NCBI GenBank assembly: GCA_938040725.1
Contig: CALHZX010000058.1
Span: forward strand, 4,843-68,842
DNA: 64,000 bases
From: an uncultured Actinomyces sp.
GTDB taxonomy: Bacteria > Actinomycetota > Actinomycetes > Actinomycetales > Actinomycetaceae
Reading direction: 5' to 3'
In this document: in pieces, positions 43,882 through 53,661 of the stretch
Position numbering within the stretch: position 1 is the first letter of the stretch
How the letters are laid out: the number at the start of each line of letters is the position of its first letter
Position numbers and translations under genes: made by a program
The notes under the pieces: generated by a model
The model's database searches: none
The model's input: only the letters and a program-made list of their open reading frames with translations
Told to the model about the DNA's origin: nothing

Positions 43882-44112
43882 ATGGACACCGCAACGACCA
43901 TCATCAAAGCCCTGGGCGGCTGGGACAACATCTCCAACCTAGAAGCGTGCATCACGCGCATCCGTCTCGATGCGGCCAACACCGACCTCATCGACGAGGC
44001 GAAGCTGCGCGAGGCCGGAGCCTTCGACGTCGTCATCGTCGGCGACGCGGTTCAGGTCGTCATGGGTCCCGACTCTGAGGACCTCGTCGAGCAGATGAAA
44101 GCGAGCCGGTGA
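43882..44112 (+). CDS. Stand-alone PTS EIIB domain, glucose/N-acetylglucosamine type
   Basis: 76 aa. EIIB of the glucose family takes phosphate from EIIA on a cysteine and passes it to sugar. The Cys23 motif LEACITRIRLDAAN is the family site, preceded by IIKALGGWDNI. The domain ends VVIVGDAVQVVMGPDSEDL. Usually it is fused to EIIC; here it is alone. Coupled to the EIIA gene (ATG/GTGA overlap). No EIIC is found nearby, so the sugar is unknown. Confidence 0.92.
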   Translation: MDTATTIIKALGGWDNISNLEACITRIRLDAANTDLIDEAKLREAGAFDVVIVGDAVQVVMGPDSEDLVEQMKASR

Positions 44113-44582
44113 GCTTCCTCGTTCGCGCACCTTTCGCCGCACAGATCCTGCCACTCAGCGACGTACCTGACCCCGTCTTCGCCAGTGGCGTCGTTGGAGA
44201 TGGCCGCGCGCTCCTTCCCAATGCCGACGCATCGTGCGTCACGGTGCGTTCCCCCACCGCCGGCGTCGTCACGAAGCTCAAGTCACACGCTGTGATCGTC
44301 ACCTCGACGCACGGGGTATCTATCCTCATCCACCTGGGGATCGATACCGTGGGACTGCGAGGAAAAGGTTTCGCACCCCTCGTCGACGAGGGGGACATCG
44401 TCGAAGTCGGCAGGCCCCTCATCCACTGGGACCTCATGCCAGTTCAGGAGGCATACCTCTCCCCCTGTGTGCCCGTCATCGTCGTGAACCCATCGGGCAT
44501 GCAGGTATGCCAAGAATATGACGAGGACGCCGCCTCGGTAGACGCACTCGCCCCCCTTTTCTCAATTCCGGACGGTGAGTGA
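44109..44582 (+). CDS. PTS EIIA component, glucose family
   Basis: 157 aa, GTG start overlapping the EIIB stop. Crr-like fold: two active-site histidines, His60 (SHAVIVT) and the phosphorylated His75 in ILIHLGIDTVGL, aligned with His75 and His90 of E. coli EIIA-Glc. VRSPTAGVVTKLKSHAV and KGFAPLVDEGDIVEVGRPL are further signatures. It should receive phosphate from HPr and give it to one or both EIIB proteins here. Confidence 0.94.
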   Translation: MSFLVRAPFAAQILPLSDVPDPVFASGVVGDGRALLPNADASCVTVRSPTAGVVTKLKSHAVIVTSTHGVSILIHLGIDTVGLRGKGFAPLVDEGDIVEVGRPLIHWDLMPVQEAYLSPCVPVIVVNPSGMQVCQEYDEDAASVDALAPLFSIPDGE

Positions 44583-44593
44583 TCACTGCTCCG

Positions 44594-44637
44594 ACCAATG
44601 AGCCCCGCGACTCTTACGAGTCGCGGGGCTCATTGGT
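44594..44637. terminator. Bidirectional terminator between EIIA and malQ
   Basis: A perfect 20-bp stem (starting ACCAATGAGCCCC) closes on a 4-nt loop TTAC. It lies between two converging genes and is one of the longest in the window. Confidence 0.92.
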
Positions 44638-44654
44638 AGGGACGCTGGGCTGCG

Positions 44655-46805
44655 TCAGTTGACGCTGCCGCGGAGCAAAGCAAACAACGACGTGAGGCGC
44701 TCATCCGTGGGCAGCTCCTCAATCGCCACCTCATCCCCGTTGGAATCGCACAGCGGCACGCACCAGTTCGGATACTGATCCGCACCCGTACCCGGCATAT
44801 TCTGCGGACGCACGTCCCCGACCGCATCCACAAGCGAGGCGACGACAAGCTTCGACGGCGTCTGCGCGACGTATCGGTACAGGCCCTCAACGGTCTCGCG
44901 CTCGCTAGGCTGGGCACCGTCAACGCAGCCGTACTCAAGCAGGCGCGCATTGACCTGCTCAAGCTCGAGGCGATCACCGGCGCGCACCGTCTCAATATCA
45001 GCCGTCAGCAGACCAAGCTCGGAACGCAGGGTCGTCTGAATGCCACGAATGTAGCCGAGGGTGGGCGGTAGGTCATGGATGTTGACGGCTGCCAGAGCGC
45101 GATCACGGTAGTGCTCGGGGCGCAGCGGCCAGCCGCCACCTTCCTTCTCGAACCACACAACGGAGGTGCCCAGGACACCGCGCTCACGTAGGTAGTCGCG
45201 CACCCATGGCTCAACCACGCCGAGGTCCTCACCAATAACAACGGCACTCGCGCGCTGGGCCTCCAGCAGGATGACGCCCATCATGGCCTCGTGATCGTAG
45301 TACACGTAGGTGCCCTCGGTGGCGGCGCATCCGTCCGGGATCCACCACAGGCGGAACATACCCAGGATGTGATCAATGCGCACCGCACCGGCGTTAGCCA
45401 GCGCAGCGCGGACCATGTCACGCAGCGGCAGGTAGCCCGACTCCGCGAGGCTACGCGGCGACCACGGCGGCTGCGACCAGTTCTGTCCCTGCTGGGAGTA
45501 GACGTCCGGCGGAGCACCCACGCTCATGCCGCTGGCAAAGAGCTCGGGACGGCTCCACTTTTCGGAACCGTAGGGGTGCACGCCGACTGCCAGGTCGGCC
45601 ATGATGCCAATCTCCATGCCGACCTCGCGCGCCACATGCTGGGCGTGCTCGAGCTGTTCAGCGGCGACCCACTGGCACCACTGGTAGAAGTCGACGCGAT
45701 CAGCGAGCTCGAGGCGCTCAAGCTCGACGCGAGGCGCAGAGGAACGAGCCAGATCCTCGGGCAGTTCGATCGTGCCCTCGCGCTCAACGAGGGCGCACCA
45801 CAGCGCATAGTTGGACAGCTCCGAACCGCCACGCTCGATAAAGCGATCCAGCTGGCTCTGGCGATGATACGAGCGAGGAGCCGCAAAGATCAGTTCAAGA
45901 GCCGTGCGCTTGGCCTCCCACGAGCGATCACGGTCGATCAGGTCCTCGCGGGTGGCGAACTGGCGGGTCTCGTCGCGCAGCTGCTCGATGGCTGCGCGCG
46001 AGGCCTGGGGCAGCGAGGCGTACTCCTCGATGCTCTCGGGGCGAATGTAGATCGGGTTGAGCCACCGACGCGACACCGGCAGGTAGGGGGAGGTCTCCAG
46101 CGGAGAGACCGGCTGCGATGCATGGACCGGATTAACGAGCAGGAAATCGGCCCCCTTATCCGCGCATACGGCAGCCAGGTCAGCCAGATCGGCGGCATCG
46201 CCAATACCCCACGAGGAGGCTGAGCGCGTCGAGTACAGCTGAGCGTTGACTCCCCAGACGCGGCGCGAGGACTCCAAGAGGGGCAGCGACAGCGTGTTCG
46301 GCACGATAATGAGGGTCGCGGATTCCACATGTCCGCCCTCGACAGTCGCCACGAGGCGATGCCAGCCGAGCGGCAGCCAATGCGGCACGTCGAAGGTCGC
46401 GCGACCGACGAGCTCGCCGTCGATCATGCGGGGCGGAACGTAGCGGTCCACCTGATCGCACGCGCCCTTACGACCGTCCTCCAGCACCCACTGGACGTTC
46501 ACCCACGAACCATCCGGCACGTGCACCGGGAACATGTAGCCGCCACCCTGGCGGGCGACGATCGTTGGAGGAAGGGTACGACGCCATTCGCGTTCCTCGG
46601 TCAGGCGCTGAGCCTCGTACACATCGCCCACGGTGGAAGATTCGTCGAGGGGCAGACCGAGGGCGCCAAGAACCTTCAGAAGAGTGGACGCACTCACGCC
46701 CACCCAGTTCCCATACCAATCCCAGAATCCGGTGGCTACGCCATTAGCGTCAGCGATACGGCGCAGCTCATCAATGTTGTCAGATGCGGGTGCGTGAATA
46801 TCCAC
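44655..46805 (-). CDS. malQ: 4-alpha-glucanotransferase (amylomaltase)
   Basis: 716 aa. Rearranges maltodextrins, freeing glucose (GH77). Long bacterial form: an N-terminal extra domain (about 1-150), then the TIM barrel with YLPVSRRWLNPIYI, IMADLAVGVHPYGSE (nucleophile Asp), VRIDHILGMFRLWWIPDG and AVVIGEDLGVVEPWVRDYL, and NIHDLPPTLGY. GTG 46805 is chosen because GAAGG lies 7 nt before it; the frame extends 28 codons further, overlapping the EIIB gene. Upstream is an EIIB gene, so maltodextrin use and PTS function may be co-regulated. Confidence 0.95.
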   Translation of the reverse strand: MDIHAPASDNIDELRRIADANGVATGFWDWYGNWVGVSASTLLKVLGALGLPLDESSTVGDVYEAQRLTEEREWRRTLPPTIVARQGGGYMFPVHVPDGSWVNVQWVLEDGRKGACDQVDRYVPPRMIDGELVGRATFDVPHWLPLGWHRLVATVEGGHVESATLIIVPNTLSLPLLESSRRVWGVNAQLYSTRSASSWGIGDAADLADLAAVCADKGADFLLVNPVHASQPVSPLETSPYLPVSRRWLNPIYIRPESIEEYASLPQASRAAIEQLRDETRQFATREDLIDRDRSWEAKRTALELIFAAPRSYHRQSQLDRFIERGGSELSNYALWCALVEREGTIELPEDLARSSAPRVELERLELADRVDFYQWCQWVAAEQLEHAQHVAREVGMEIGIMADLAVGVHPYGSEKWSRPELFASGMSVGAPPDVYSQQGQNWSQPPWSPRSLAESGYLPLRDMVRAALANAGAVRIDHILGMFRLWWIPDGCAATEGTYVYYDHEAMMGVILLEAQRASAVVIGEDLGVVEPWVRDYLRERGVLGTSVVWFEKEGGGWPLRPEHYRDRALAAVNIHDLPPTLGYIRGIQTTLRSELGLLTADIETVRAGDRLELEQVNARLLEYGCVDGAQPSERETVEGLYRYVAQTPSKLVVASLVDAVGDVRPQNMPGTGADQYPNWCVPLCDSNGDEVAIEELPTDERLTSLFALLRGSVN

Positions 46806-46845
46806 GAAAAAGCCTTCTACGTTGCGGGCTGATAATACCTTTATA

Positions 46846-47130
46846 TTAAGCGTGGACGCGCTGCGACAAAGACTCCGCGGGCGTGTCATGGGCCACGCTG
46901 CGAAGGTTTGCGATTATCGCCGCAGCCACATCGTCGGACTGAGCGCCGCACACGATTTGCACAACGTCGCCGGAGCGCACGACGGCCAATACGCCGTCCA
47001 CGCGCAGCGCCGCCTCATCGACGTCCCGCTGAGATTTCACCTGAATTCGGATACGCATCGTGCAGGGTTCTACCTCGAGGATGTTGAGGTGTCCACCCAG
47101 CGCGTCGATGAGCATTTGTTCAATCGCCAC
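46846..47130 (-). CDS. Second stand-alone PTS EIIB domain, glucose/N-acetylglucosamine type
   Basis: 94 aa, GTG start with AAAGGGG at 5 nt. The Cys23 motif EVEPCTMRIRIQVKSQ and LIDALGGHLNILE match EIIB. A C-terminal tail (AIIANLRSVAHDTPAESLSQRVHA) is longer than in the first EIIB. Both EIIBs carry the active Cys at residue 23 but otherwise differ, so this is a distinct paralogue, not a duplicate copy. malQ follows after 40 nt. Confidence 0.9.
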   Translation of the reverse strand: MAIEQMLIDALGGHLNILEVEPCTMRIRIQVKSQRDVDEAALRVDGVLAVVRSGDVVQIVCGAQSDDVAAAIIANLRSVAHDTPAESLSQRVHA

Positions 47131-47168
47131 CGGAGCCCCTTTCGCGCGGTCGGATACTTGCGATACGT

Positions 47169-47202
47169 GTCACATAGTAGATGTGACCTGCGCAAAAGGC
47201 AA
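47169..47202 (-). promoter_or_regulatory. Promoter and operator-like repeat of the second EIIB gene
   Basis: Minus strand TTGCCT (47202-47197), 17 nt, TACTAT (47179-47174). GTCACAT-N5-ATGTGAC (47169-47187) covers the -10, with perfect 7-bp arms. About 40 nt of leader precede GTG 47130. A regulator bound there would block transcription of EIIB and possibly malQ. Confidence 0.65.
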
Positions 47203-47352
47203 GTGGCATCCGCTACATGAGCAAATGTCCGCCGATCACAGGTGACAGAAGCGAAAGTTCCGGCGAGCAACTACAATCCCACAGCCTGTCAAGTCCAGCC
47301 CTCTTTCAGATTGGCACAACAACCATGTTGCGCCTGCCCACCAACACACAAC

Positions 47353-47382
47353 TGGGGGGAGAATCTTTCAACCCTCCCCCCA
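47353..47382 (-). terminator. Terminator of ettA
   Basis: TGGGGGGAG pairs with CTCCCCCCA (9 bp) around a 12-nt loop, 17 nt past the ettA stop at 47399. The remainder of the gap 47203-47352 shows nothing I recognise. Confidence 0.75.
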
Positions 47383-47398
47383 CAGCCAATGACGCGAT

Positions 47399-49081
<1,683 letters not shown>

Positions 49082-49399
49082 GTTACTCCGTTCGAGTGGT
49101 TCGGGCGCGCCTATGCGCGCGTATTCACCCCTATGGTACCGACCCGATACGGGCCGATGAGCCGCCCAGCGGGATGCAGGGGTCGGTGATCCTCATCTCA
49201 GCGCACTATTTCGCGGATTTCCCACCTTCCGCTTTCCGCAAGGGTTACGCGATGGTTACGGATGCGTAGTGATTTGTCGAAAACTATTCCAATTTTTTAA
49301 AAAACGCATGCGTAGGTTTGTTTTTTAAGACAAACTTTTAAGTATCGGGGGACGAGTGCCTCCACTGTTAAACAGCATCACCCGGAGGGAGGAACGCCG
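49082..49399. promoter_or_regulatory. Divergent control region between ettA and the biotin/fatty-acid cluster
   Basis: 318 nt with no gene. Its right part is the most AT-rich stretch I saw in the window: TTTTTTAAAAAA (49293-49304), ACGCATGCGT (49304-49313), GTTTGT-N8-ACAAAC (49316-49335) and CTGTT-A-AACAG (49365-49375) are adjoining inverted repeats, then the GGAGGGAGG ribosome site of birA. It is the likely place for promoter and regulator binding of birA-accA-accB-fas. The left part has nothing obvious apart from the ettA start. Confidence 0.5.
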
Positions 49400-50284
49400 T
49401 TGAATACGCCCGAACGCATCACCATCGACGGCACCAGTGCGCTGATCTATCACGTCCACTCCACCCCCTCGACAAACGATCTCGCTACCACCCTCCTAGC
49501 TGACACGGCGACACCCACCCCGCACCTCACAACAATCATCGCCGATTGCCAAAGCGCCGGGCGCGGCCGCCTAGGACGGACCTGGATAGCCCCCGAAGGC
49601 CAAGCCCTCCTTGCCTCCACCATCGTCTCCCTGCCCGCCTCAGTTCCCACCAACCAACTCGGATGGCTCGTCTACGCCTGCGGCCTGTCTGTTCGCGACG
49701 CGCTCACGCGCCGCCTCGAACCTCTCGGCCACAACGTCCACCTGAAATGGCCCAACGACGTCCTCGTCGACGGAGAGCGCAAAATCTGTGGCATTCTCGC
49801 CCAGCTTGCCCCGGCCTCGTCCCCATTCACGACCGCAGTCATCCTCGGCTACGGCATCAACGTTGCCCAGCGCCCCGACAACCTTGCCACCGAGCAAGCC
49901 ACCTCCCTGTACGCCGAGGGCGACGACGAAGCAGCCCAGGCAACCACCGCCGTCATGCGGGCCATCCTCGCCGACGTGCTGTCCGGACTCGAGAAGCGAG
50001 TCCGCGCCCTTATCGCCCACGGCAACGCCCACGACAGTGGCCTCGCCAACGAAGCTGCGAGCGCCCTTGCCCTCCTCGGCCAGCGCATTGCCCTCGCTGA
50101 GCCGACAGACCCCAACGGGCGTGTGGCGCTGGAGGGAGTGGCTGTCGCGCTCACGTCAAGTGGCTCACTGCTGGTGCGCACGGATGACGGTCGCACTCAC
50201 GACATTAATGCCGGGGACGTCCTGGCTACTGGAATTCCTCTGACAACCGCTCACGACACCAAGGAGAAGCGTGCGAACAATTAA
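49400..50284 (+). CDS. birA: Biotin-[acetyl-CoA-carboxylase] ligase
   Basis: 294 aa. Attaches biotin to the Lys of the carboxylase's carrier domain. Motifs: SAGRGRLGRTWIAPEGQALLAS (biotinyl-AMP loop), the central KWPNDVLVDGERKICGILAQ and GYGINVAQRP. There is no N-terminal helix-turn-helix, so it is not a repressor. TTG start, backed by a strong GGAGG site 7 nt upstream. Its end overlaps the carboxylase alpha gene by 14 nt, the substrate of the enzyme. Confidence 0.94.
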   Translation: MNTPERITIDGTSALIYHVHSTPSTNDLATTLLADTATPTPHLTTIIADCQSAGRGRLGRTWIAPEGQALLASTIVSLPASVPTNQLGWLVYACGLSVRDALTRRLEPLGHNVHLKWPNDVLVDGERKICGILAQLAPASSPFTTAVILGYGINVAQRPDNLATEQATSLYAEGDDEAAQATTAVMRAILADVLSGLEKRVRALIAHGNAHDSGLANEAASALALLGQRIALAEPTDPNGRVALEGVAVALTSSGSLLVRTDDGRTHDINAGDVLATGIPLTTAHDTKEKRANN

Positions 50285-52064
50285 TCGAATCCTCGTCGCC
50301 AACCGTGGAGAAATCGCTTTGCGCGTGTGCCGCACGGCCACCGATATGGGTATCTCCACGATCGCCGTCTACGCCGATCAGGATATGGCTGCACCGCACA
50401 CGCGCGAGGCCGACGAGGCGCTGTCCCTGGGCGGTGACGATGCTGCGTCGACGTACCTGAATGGTGAGAAGATCCTGGCGATTGCGCTGGAGACCGGCGT
50501 GGATGCAATTCACCCGGGCTATGGATTCCTGTCGGAGAACTCCGATTTTGCGCGAGCCGTCGAGGACGCTGGTATCGCGTGGCTGGGTCCCGCCTCGGAC
50601 GTGATCGATGCGCTGGGTGACAAGATCAAGGCTCGTCGCGTCGCCGAGGCCTGCAGTGTTTCGCCGGTTCCCGGAGTGTCTGAGCCCGTCACCTCGCGTG
50701 AGGAGGTCGAGGCGTTCATCGCCTCGGCCGGTTACCCGGTGGTCCTCAAGCGCGCCGACGGCGGCGGTGGCCGAGGCATCAGCATTATCCGCTCGCAGGC
50801 TGACTTGGACCTGTTCTTTGCTCGTCACACGGACGCGGCCGACCTGGGTGCTCACTTCGTCGAGCGCTTCGTGGAGATCGCCCGTCACGTGGAGACGCAG
50901 TCGGCGCGCGACTCGCTGGGGAACTTCCACGTCATCTCCACACGTGACTGCTCCGTGCAGCGCCGCAACCAGAAGTTGGTCGAGGAAGCGCCCGCGCCGT
51001 TCCTGCCCGAGGGTGCGCACGAGACGCTTGTGAACGCATCGCGCGCCCTGTTCGAACATGTGAACTACGTTGGCGTGGGCACGGTCGAGTTCCTCCTAGA
51101 GCCCGATGGCAACATTTGGTTCCTCGAGGTCAACCCGCGCCTGCAGGTCGAGCACCCCGTCTCCGAGGAAGTCACGGGCATCGACCTGGTGCGCGAGCAG
51201 ATTCGTATCGCGCAGGGGCTGCCGCTCACCACACCCCCGGAGCCCCGCGGTCACTCCTTCGAGTTCCGGGTGACGTCGGAGGATCCCTCGAAGGACCTGA
51301 CCCCCACCGCTGGCCGCCTCGACGAGGTGCACTGGCCCCTGGGACCGGGCATCCGCCTGGAGCTGGGTATCGATGAGGGCGATTCGGTCCAGACAGCCTT
51401 TGATTCAATGATCGCCAAGATCATCGTCACGGGTGCCGACCGTGAGCAGGCTCTGGCTCGCTCACGCCGCGCGCTAGCCGAGTTCTCGGTGCAGGGTGTG
51501 GCCACGCCGGTGCCCGTCTACCAGGACATCATTAACGATCCTGACTTCTGCGGAGTGGGCGGATTCAACGTCTCGACGCGTTGGTTCGAGACGACGTTCA
51601 TGCCCCAGCACGACTACTCGGATCTGGCGGTGCCGGCCGAGGCCTCGTCGACTGCTGATCTGCCGCGCCAGACGTACATCATCGAGCTGGACGGACGCCG
51701 CGTGTCCCTGACTCTGCCAACGGGCATGTTCAACGCGCCGGCGGCTCGTGCCCCGCGCCCACCTCAGCCGCTGCGCTCCGCCCCGCGCCGCGCAAGCGCA
51801 TCCGCCGTGCAGGCTGGGCCCCACCAGGGCGCCCCCGGCGACATCGTCGCCCCCATGCAGGCCATCGTCGTTGCCCTGGCCGTCTCCGAGGGCGACCAGG
51901 TCGAGGAAGGCCAGCTCGTGGCCGTCCTCGAGGCCATGAAGATGGAAAAGCCTCTGCTGGCTCCCCGCGCTGGAACCGTCACCTCCCTGTCGATCAAGCA
52001 GGGCGACACCGTGACCGCGGGTACCCGCATCGCCCACATCGCTACCGAAGAGGAGGCACGATGA
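50271..52064 (+). CDS. accA: Acyl-CoA carboxylase alpha subunit (biotin carboxylase + biotin carrier)
   Basis: 597 aa, GTG start. Biotin carboxylase (1-~450): INRILVANRGEIALRV, KRADGGGGRGISII (ATP grasp), FLEVNPRLQVEHPVSEEVTG. The carrier domain is at the C-terminus, biotin Lys in VLEAMKMEKPLL (about residue 561), preceded by a Pro/Ala-rich hinge (about 490-520). With the beta subunit it makes malonyl-CoA and perhaps methylmalonyl-CoA. The name follows the actinobacterial acyl-CoA carboxylase usage; E. coli accA is a different subunit. Confidence 0.93.
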   Translation: MRTINRILVANRGEIALRVCRTATDMGISTIAVYADQDMAAPHTREADEALSLGGDDAASTYLNGEKILAIALETGVDAIHPGYGFLSENSDFARAVEDAGIAWLGPASDVIDALGDKIKARRVAEACSVSPVPGVSEPVTSREEVEAFIASAGYPVVLKRADGGGGRGISIIRSQADLDLFFARHTDAADLGAHFVERFVEIARHVETQSARDSLGNFHVISTRDCSVQRRNQKLVEEAPAPFLPEGAHETLVNASRALFEHVNYVGVGTVEFLLEPDGNIWFLEVNPRLQVEHPVSEEVTGIDLVREQIRIAQGLPLTTPPEPRGHSFEFRVTSEDPSKDLTPTAGRLDEVHWPLGPGIRLELGIDEGDSVQTAFDSMIAKIIVTGADREQALARSRRALAEFSVQGVATPVPVYQDIINDPDFCGVGGFNVSTRWFETTFMPQHDYSDLAVPAEASSTADLPRQTYIIELDGRRVSLTLPTGMFNAPAARAPRPPQPLRSAPRRASASAVQAGPHQGAPGDIVAPMQAIVVALAVSEGDQVEEGQLVAVLEAMKMEKPLLAPRAGTVTSLSIKQGDTVTAGTRIAHIATEEEAR

Positions 52065-53617
52065 GTACACCCAGTCCGCTCACGCGCGACGGCTTCATTC
52101 AGGCCCAGGACGCAATCGCGCAGGCCGCCGAAGAGAAGGCCGCGCAGCGCCAGCACGCTAAGAAAAAGCTGACGGCCCGCGAGCGCCTGTCCCTGTTCTT
52201 TGACGATGGCGTGTGGCACGAGGTCGGCCAGTTCATCGGCGGTTCGGTGCGCGCCGGGCGTATCGGTTCTGCGGTCGCGGCTGGTTACGGTCGCGTGCAG
52301 GGGCGCATGGTCGCTGCCTACGCTCAGGATTTCTCGGTTCTCGGCGGCACGCTGGGCAAGGTTGAGGGCGACAAGATCGTCGATCTGATTGACCGTGGTA
52401 TTCGGATGCGTATTCCGATCGTCGGCATTCAGGATTCGGGCGGTGCCCGCATCCAGGAGGGCGTCATCGCCCTGGCCCAGTACGGCCGTATCTTTAAGAA
52501 GACGTGCGAGGCCTCGGGTCTGGTTCCCCAGATTTCGATCATCCTGGGGCCTTGCGCCGGTGGCGCCGTCTATCAGCCGGCTCTCACCGACTTCATCGTG
52601 ATGACGCGCGAGAACTCGCACATGTTCGTCACGGGCCCGGATGTCGTCGCGGCGACGACCGGCGAAAAGGTGACGCTTGATGAGCTGGGTGGCGCGGCGA
52701 TTCACAACTTCCAGTCGGGTGTTGCCCACCACATGGCGGACACGGAGGAAGAGGCGATCGACTACGTGCGGTCTCTCCTCGACTACCTGCCGTCCTCGTG
52801 CGAGGTGGCACCCCCTAAGTACGAGTACATTCCCAACCCCGAGGACGAGGCGGCGGCCCGCGCGGTTGCTGATCTGGTTCCTACGTCGGCGCGTCAGCCC
52901 TACGACGTGCGTGACGTGGTGCGTTCCCTCGTGGATCACGGCGAGTACGTGGAGATTCAGGACCTGTTCGCTCCCAACGTGACGATCGGTTTCGCGTGCG
53001 TCGATGGCCAGTCGGTGGGCATCGTCGCGAACCAGCCGATCAGCGATGCGGGCACGCTTGACGTGGACGCCTCGGAGAAGGCCGCTCGTTTTGTTCGCTT
53101 CTGTGACGCCTTCGGTCTGCCGATCGTGACCTTCGTGGATGTTCCCGGCTACCGCCCGGGCACCGAGCAGGAGCAGGCAGGCATCATTCGCCGCGGTGCG
53201 AAGGTGATTGTCGCCTACGCGAACGCGACCGTCCCCATGGTCACCGTCATCCTGCGTAAGGCCTACGGCGGCGCCTACATCGTCATGGGTTCGAAGTCGA
53301 TCGGCGCAGACCTGGCGTACGCATGGCCCGACGCACAGATCGCGGTCATGGGTGCCGAGGGCGCGGCGTCGATCATGTACCGCCGCGAACTTGCTGCCGC
53401 CCGCGAGAACGGGACCTTCGAAGAGACGAAGGCCGAGCTCGTTGCCCGCTACGAGGAGGAAACCGTCAACCCCGAGGTCTCCGTCTCCTCCGGTCAGCTC
53501 GACGGCATCATCGCCCCCGCCGATACCCGACAGACCATCATCGATTCCCTGCACCTGCTGGTCTCTAAGGACCAGCGTGCGCCCCACGTCAAGCGTCACG
53601 ACAACGGTCCCCTGTGA
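52061..53617 (+). CDS. accB: Acyl-CoA carboxylase beta (carboxyltransferase) subunit
   Basis: 518 aa. Transfers carboxyl from biotin to acetyl- or propionyl-CoA. The two crotonase-like halves are complete: GRVQGRMVAAYAQDFSVLGGT, QDSGGARIQEGVIAL and GPCAGGAVYQPALTDF in the first half, FVDVPGYRPGTEQEQAGIIRRGAK, KAYGGAYIVMGSK and the C-terminal AQIAVMGAEGAASIMYRRE in the second. Length matches actinobacterial AccB/PccB. ATG overlaps the alpha stop by 4 nt. No small epsilon subunit gene is visible. Confidence 0.93.
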   Translation: MSTPSPLTRDGFIQAQDAIAQAAEEKAAQRQHAKKKLTARERLSLFFDDGVWHEVGQFIGGSVRAGRIGSAVAAGYGRVQGRMVAAYAQDFSVLGGTLGKVEGDKIVDLIDRGIRMRIPIVGIQDSGGARIQEGVIALAQYGRIFKKTCEASGLVPQISIILGPCAGGAVYQPALTDFIVMTRENSHMFVTGPDVVAATTGEKVTLDELGGAAIHNFQSGVAHHMADTEEEAIDYVRSLLDYLPSSCEVAPPKYEYIPNPEDEAAARAVADLVPTSARQPYDVRDVVRSLVDHGEYVEIQDLFAPNVTIGFACVDGQSVGIVANQPISDAGTLDVDASEKAARFVRFCDAFGLPIVTFVDVPGYRPGTEQEQAGIIRRGAKVIVAYANATVPMVTVILRKAYGGAYIVMGSKSIGADLAYAWPDAQIAVMGAEGAASIMYRRELAAARENGTFEETKAELVARYEEETVNPEVSVSSGQLDGIIAPADTRQTIIDSLHLLVSKDQRAPHVKRHDNGPL

Positions 53618-53661
53618 CCGGCGCCGTTTGAGAAGAATTGTCCCCGAAGGAAAGTAAGAAC

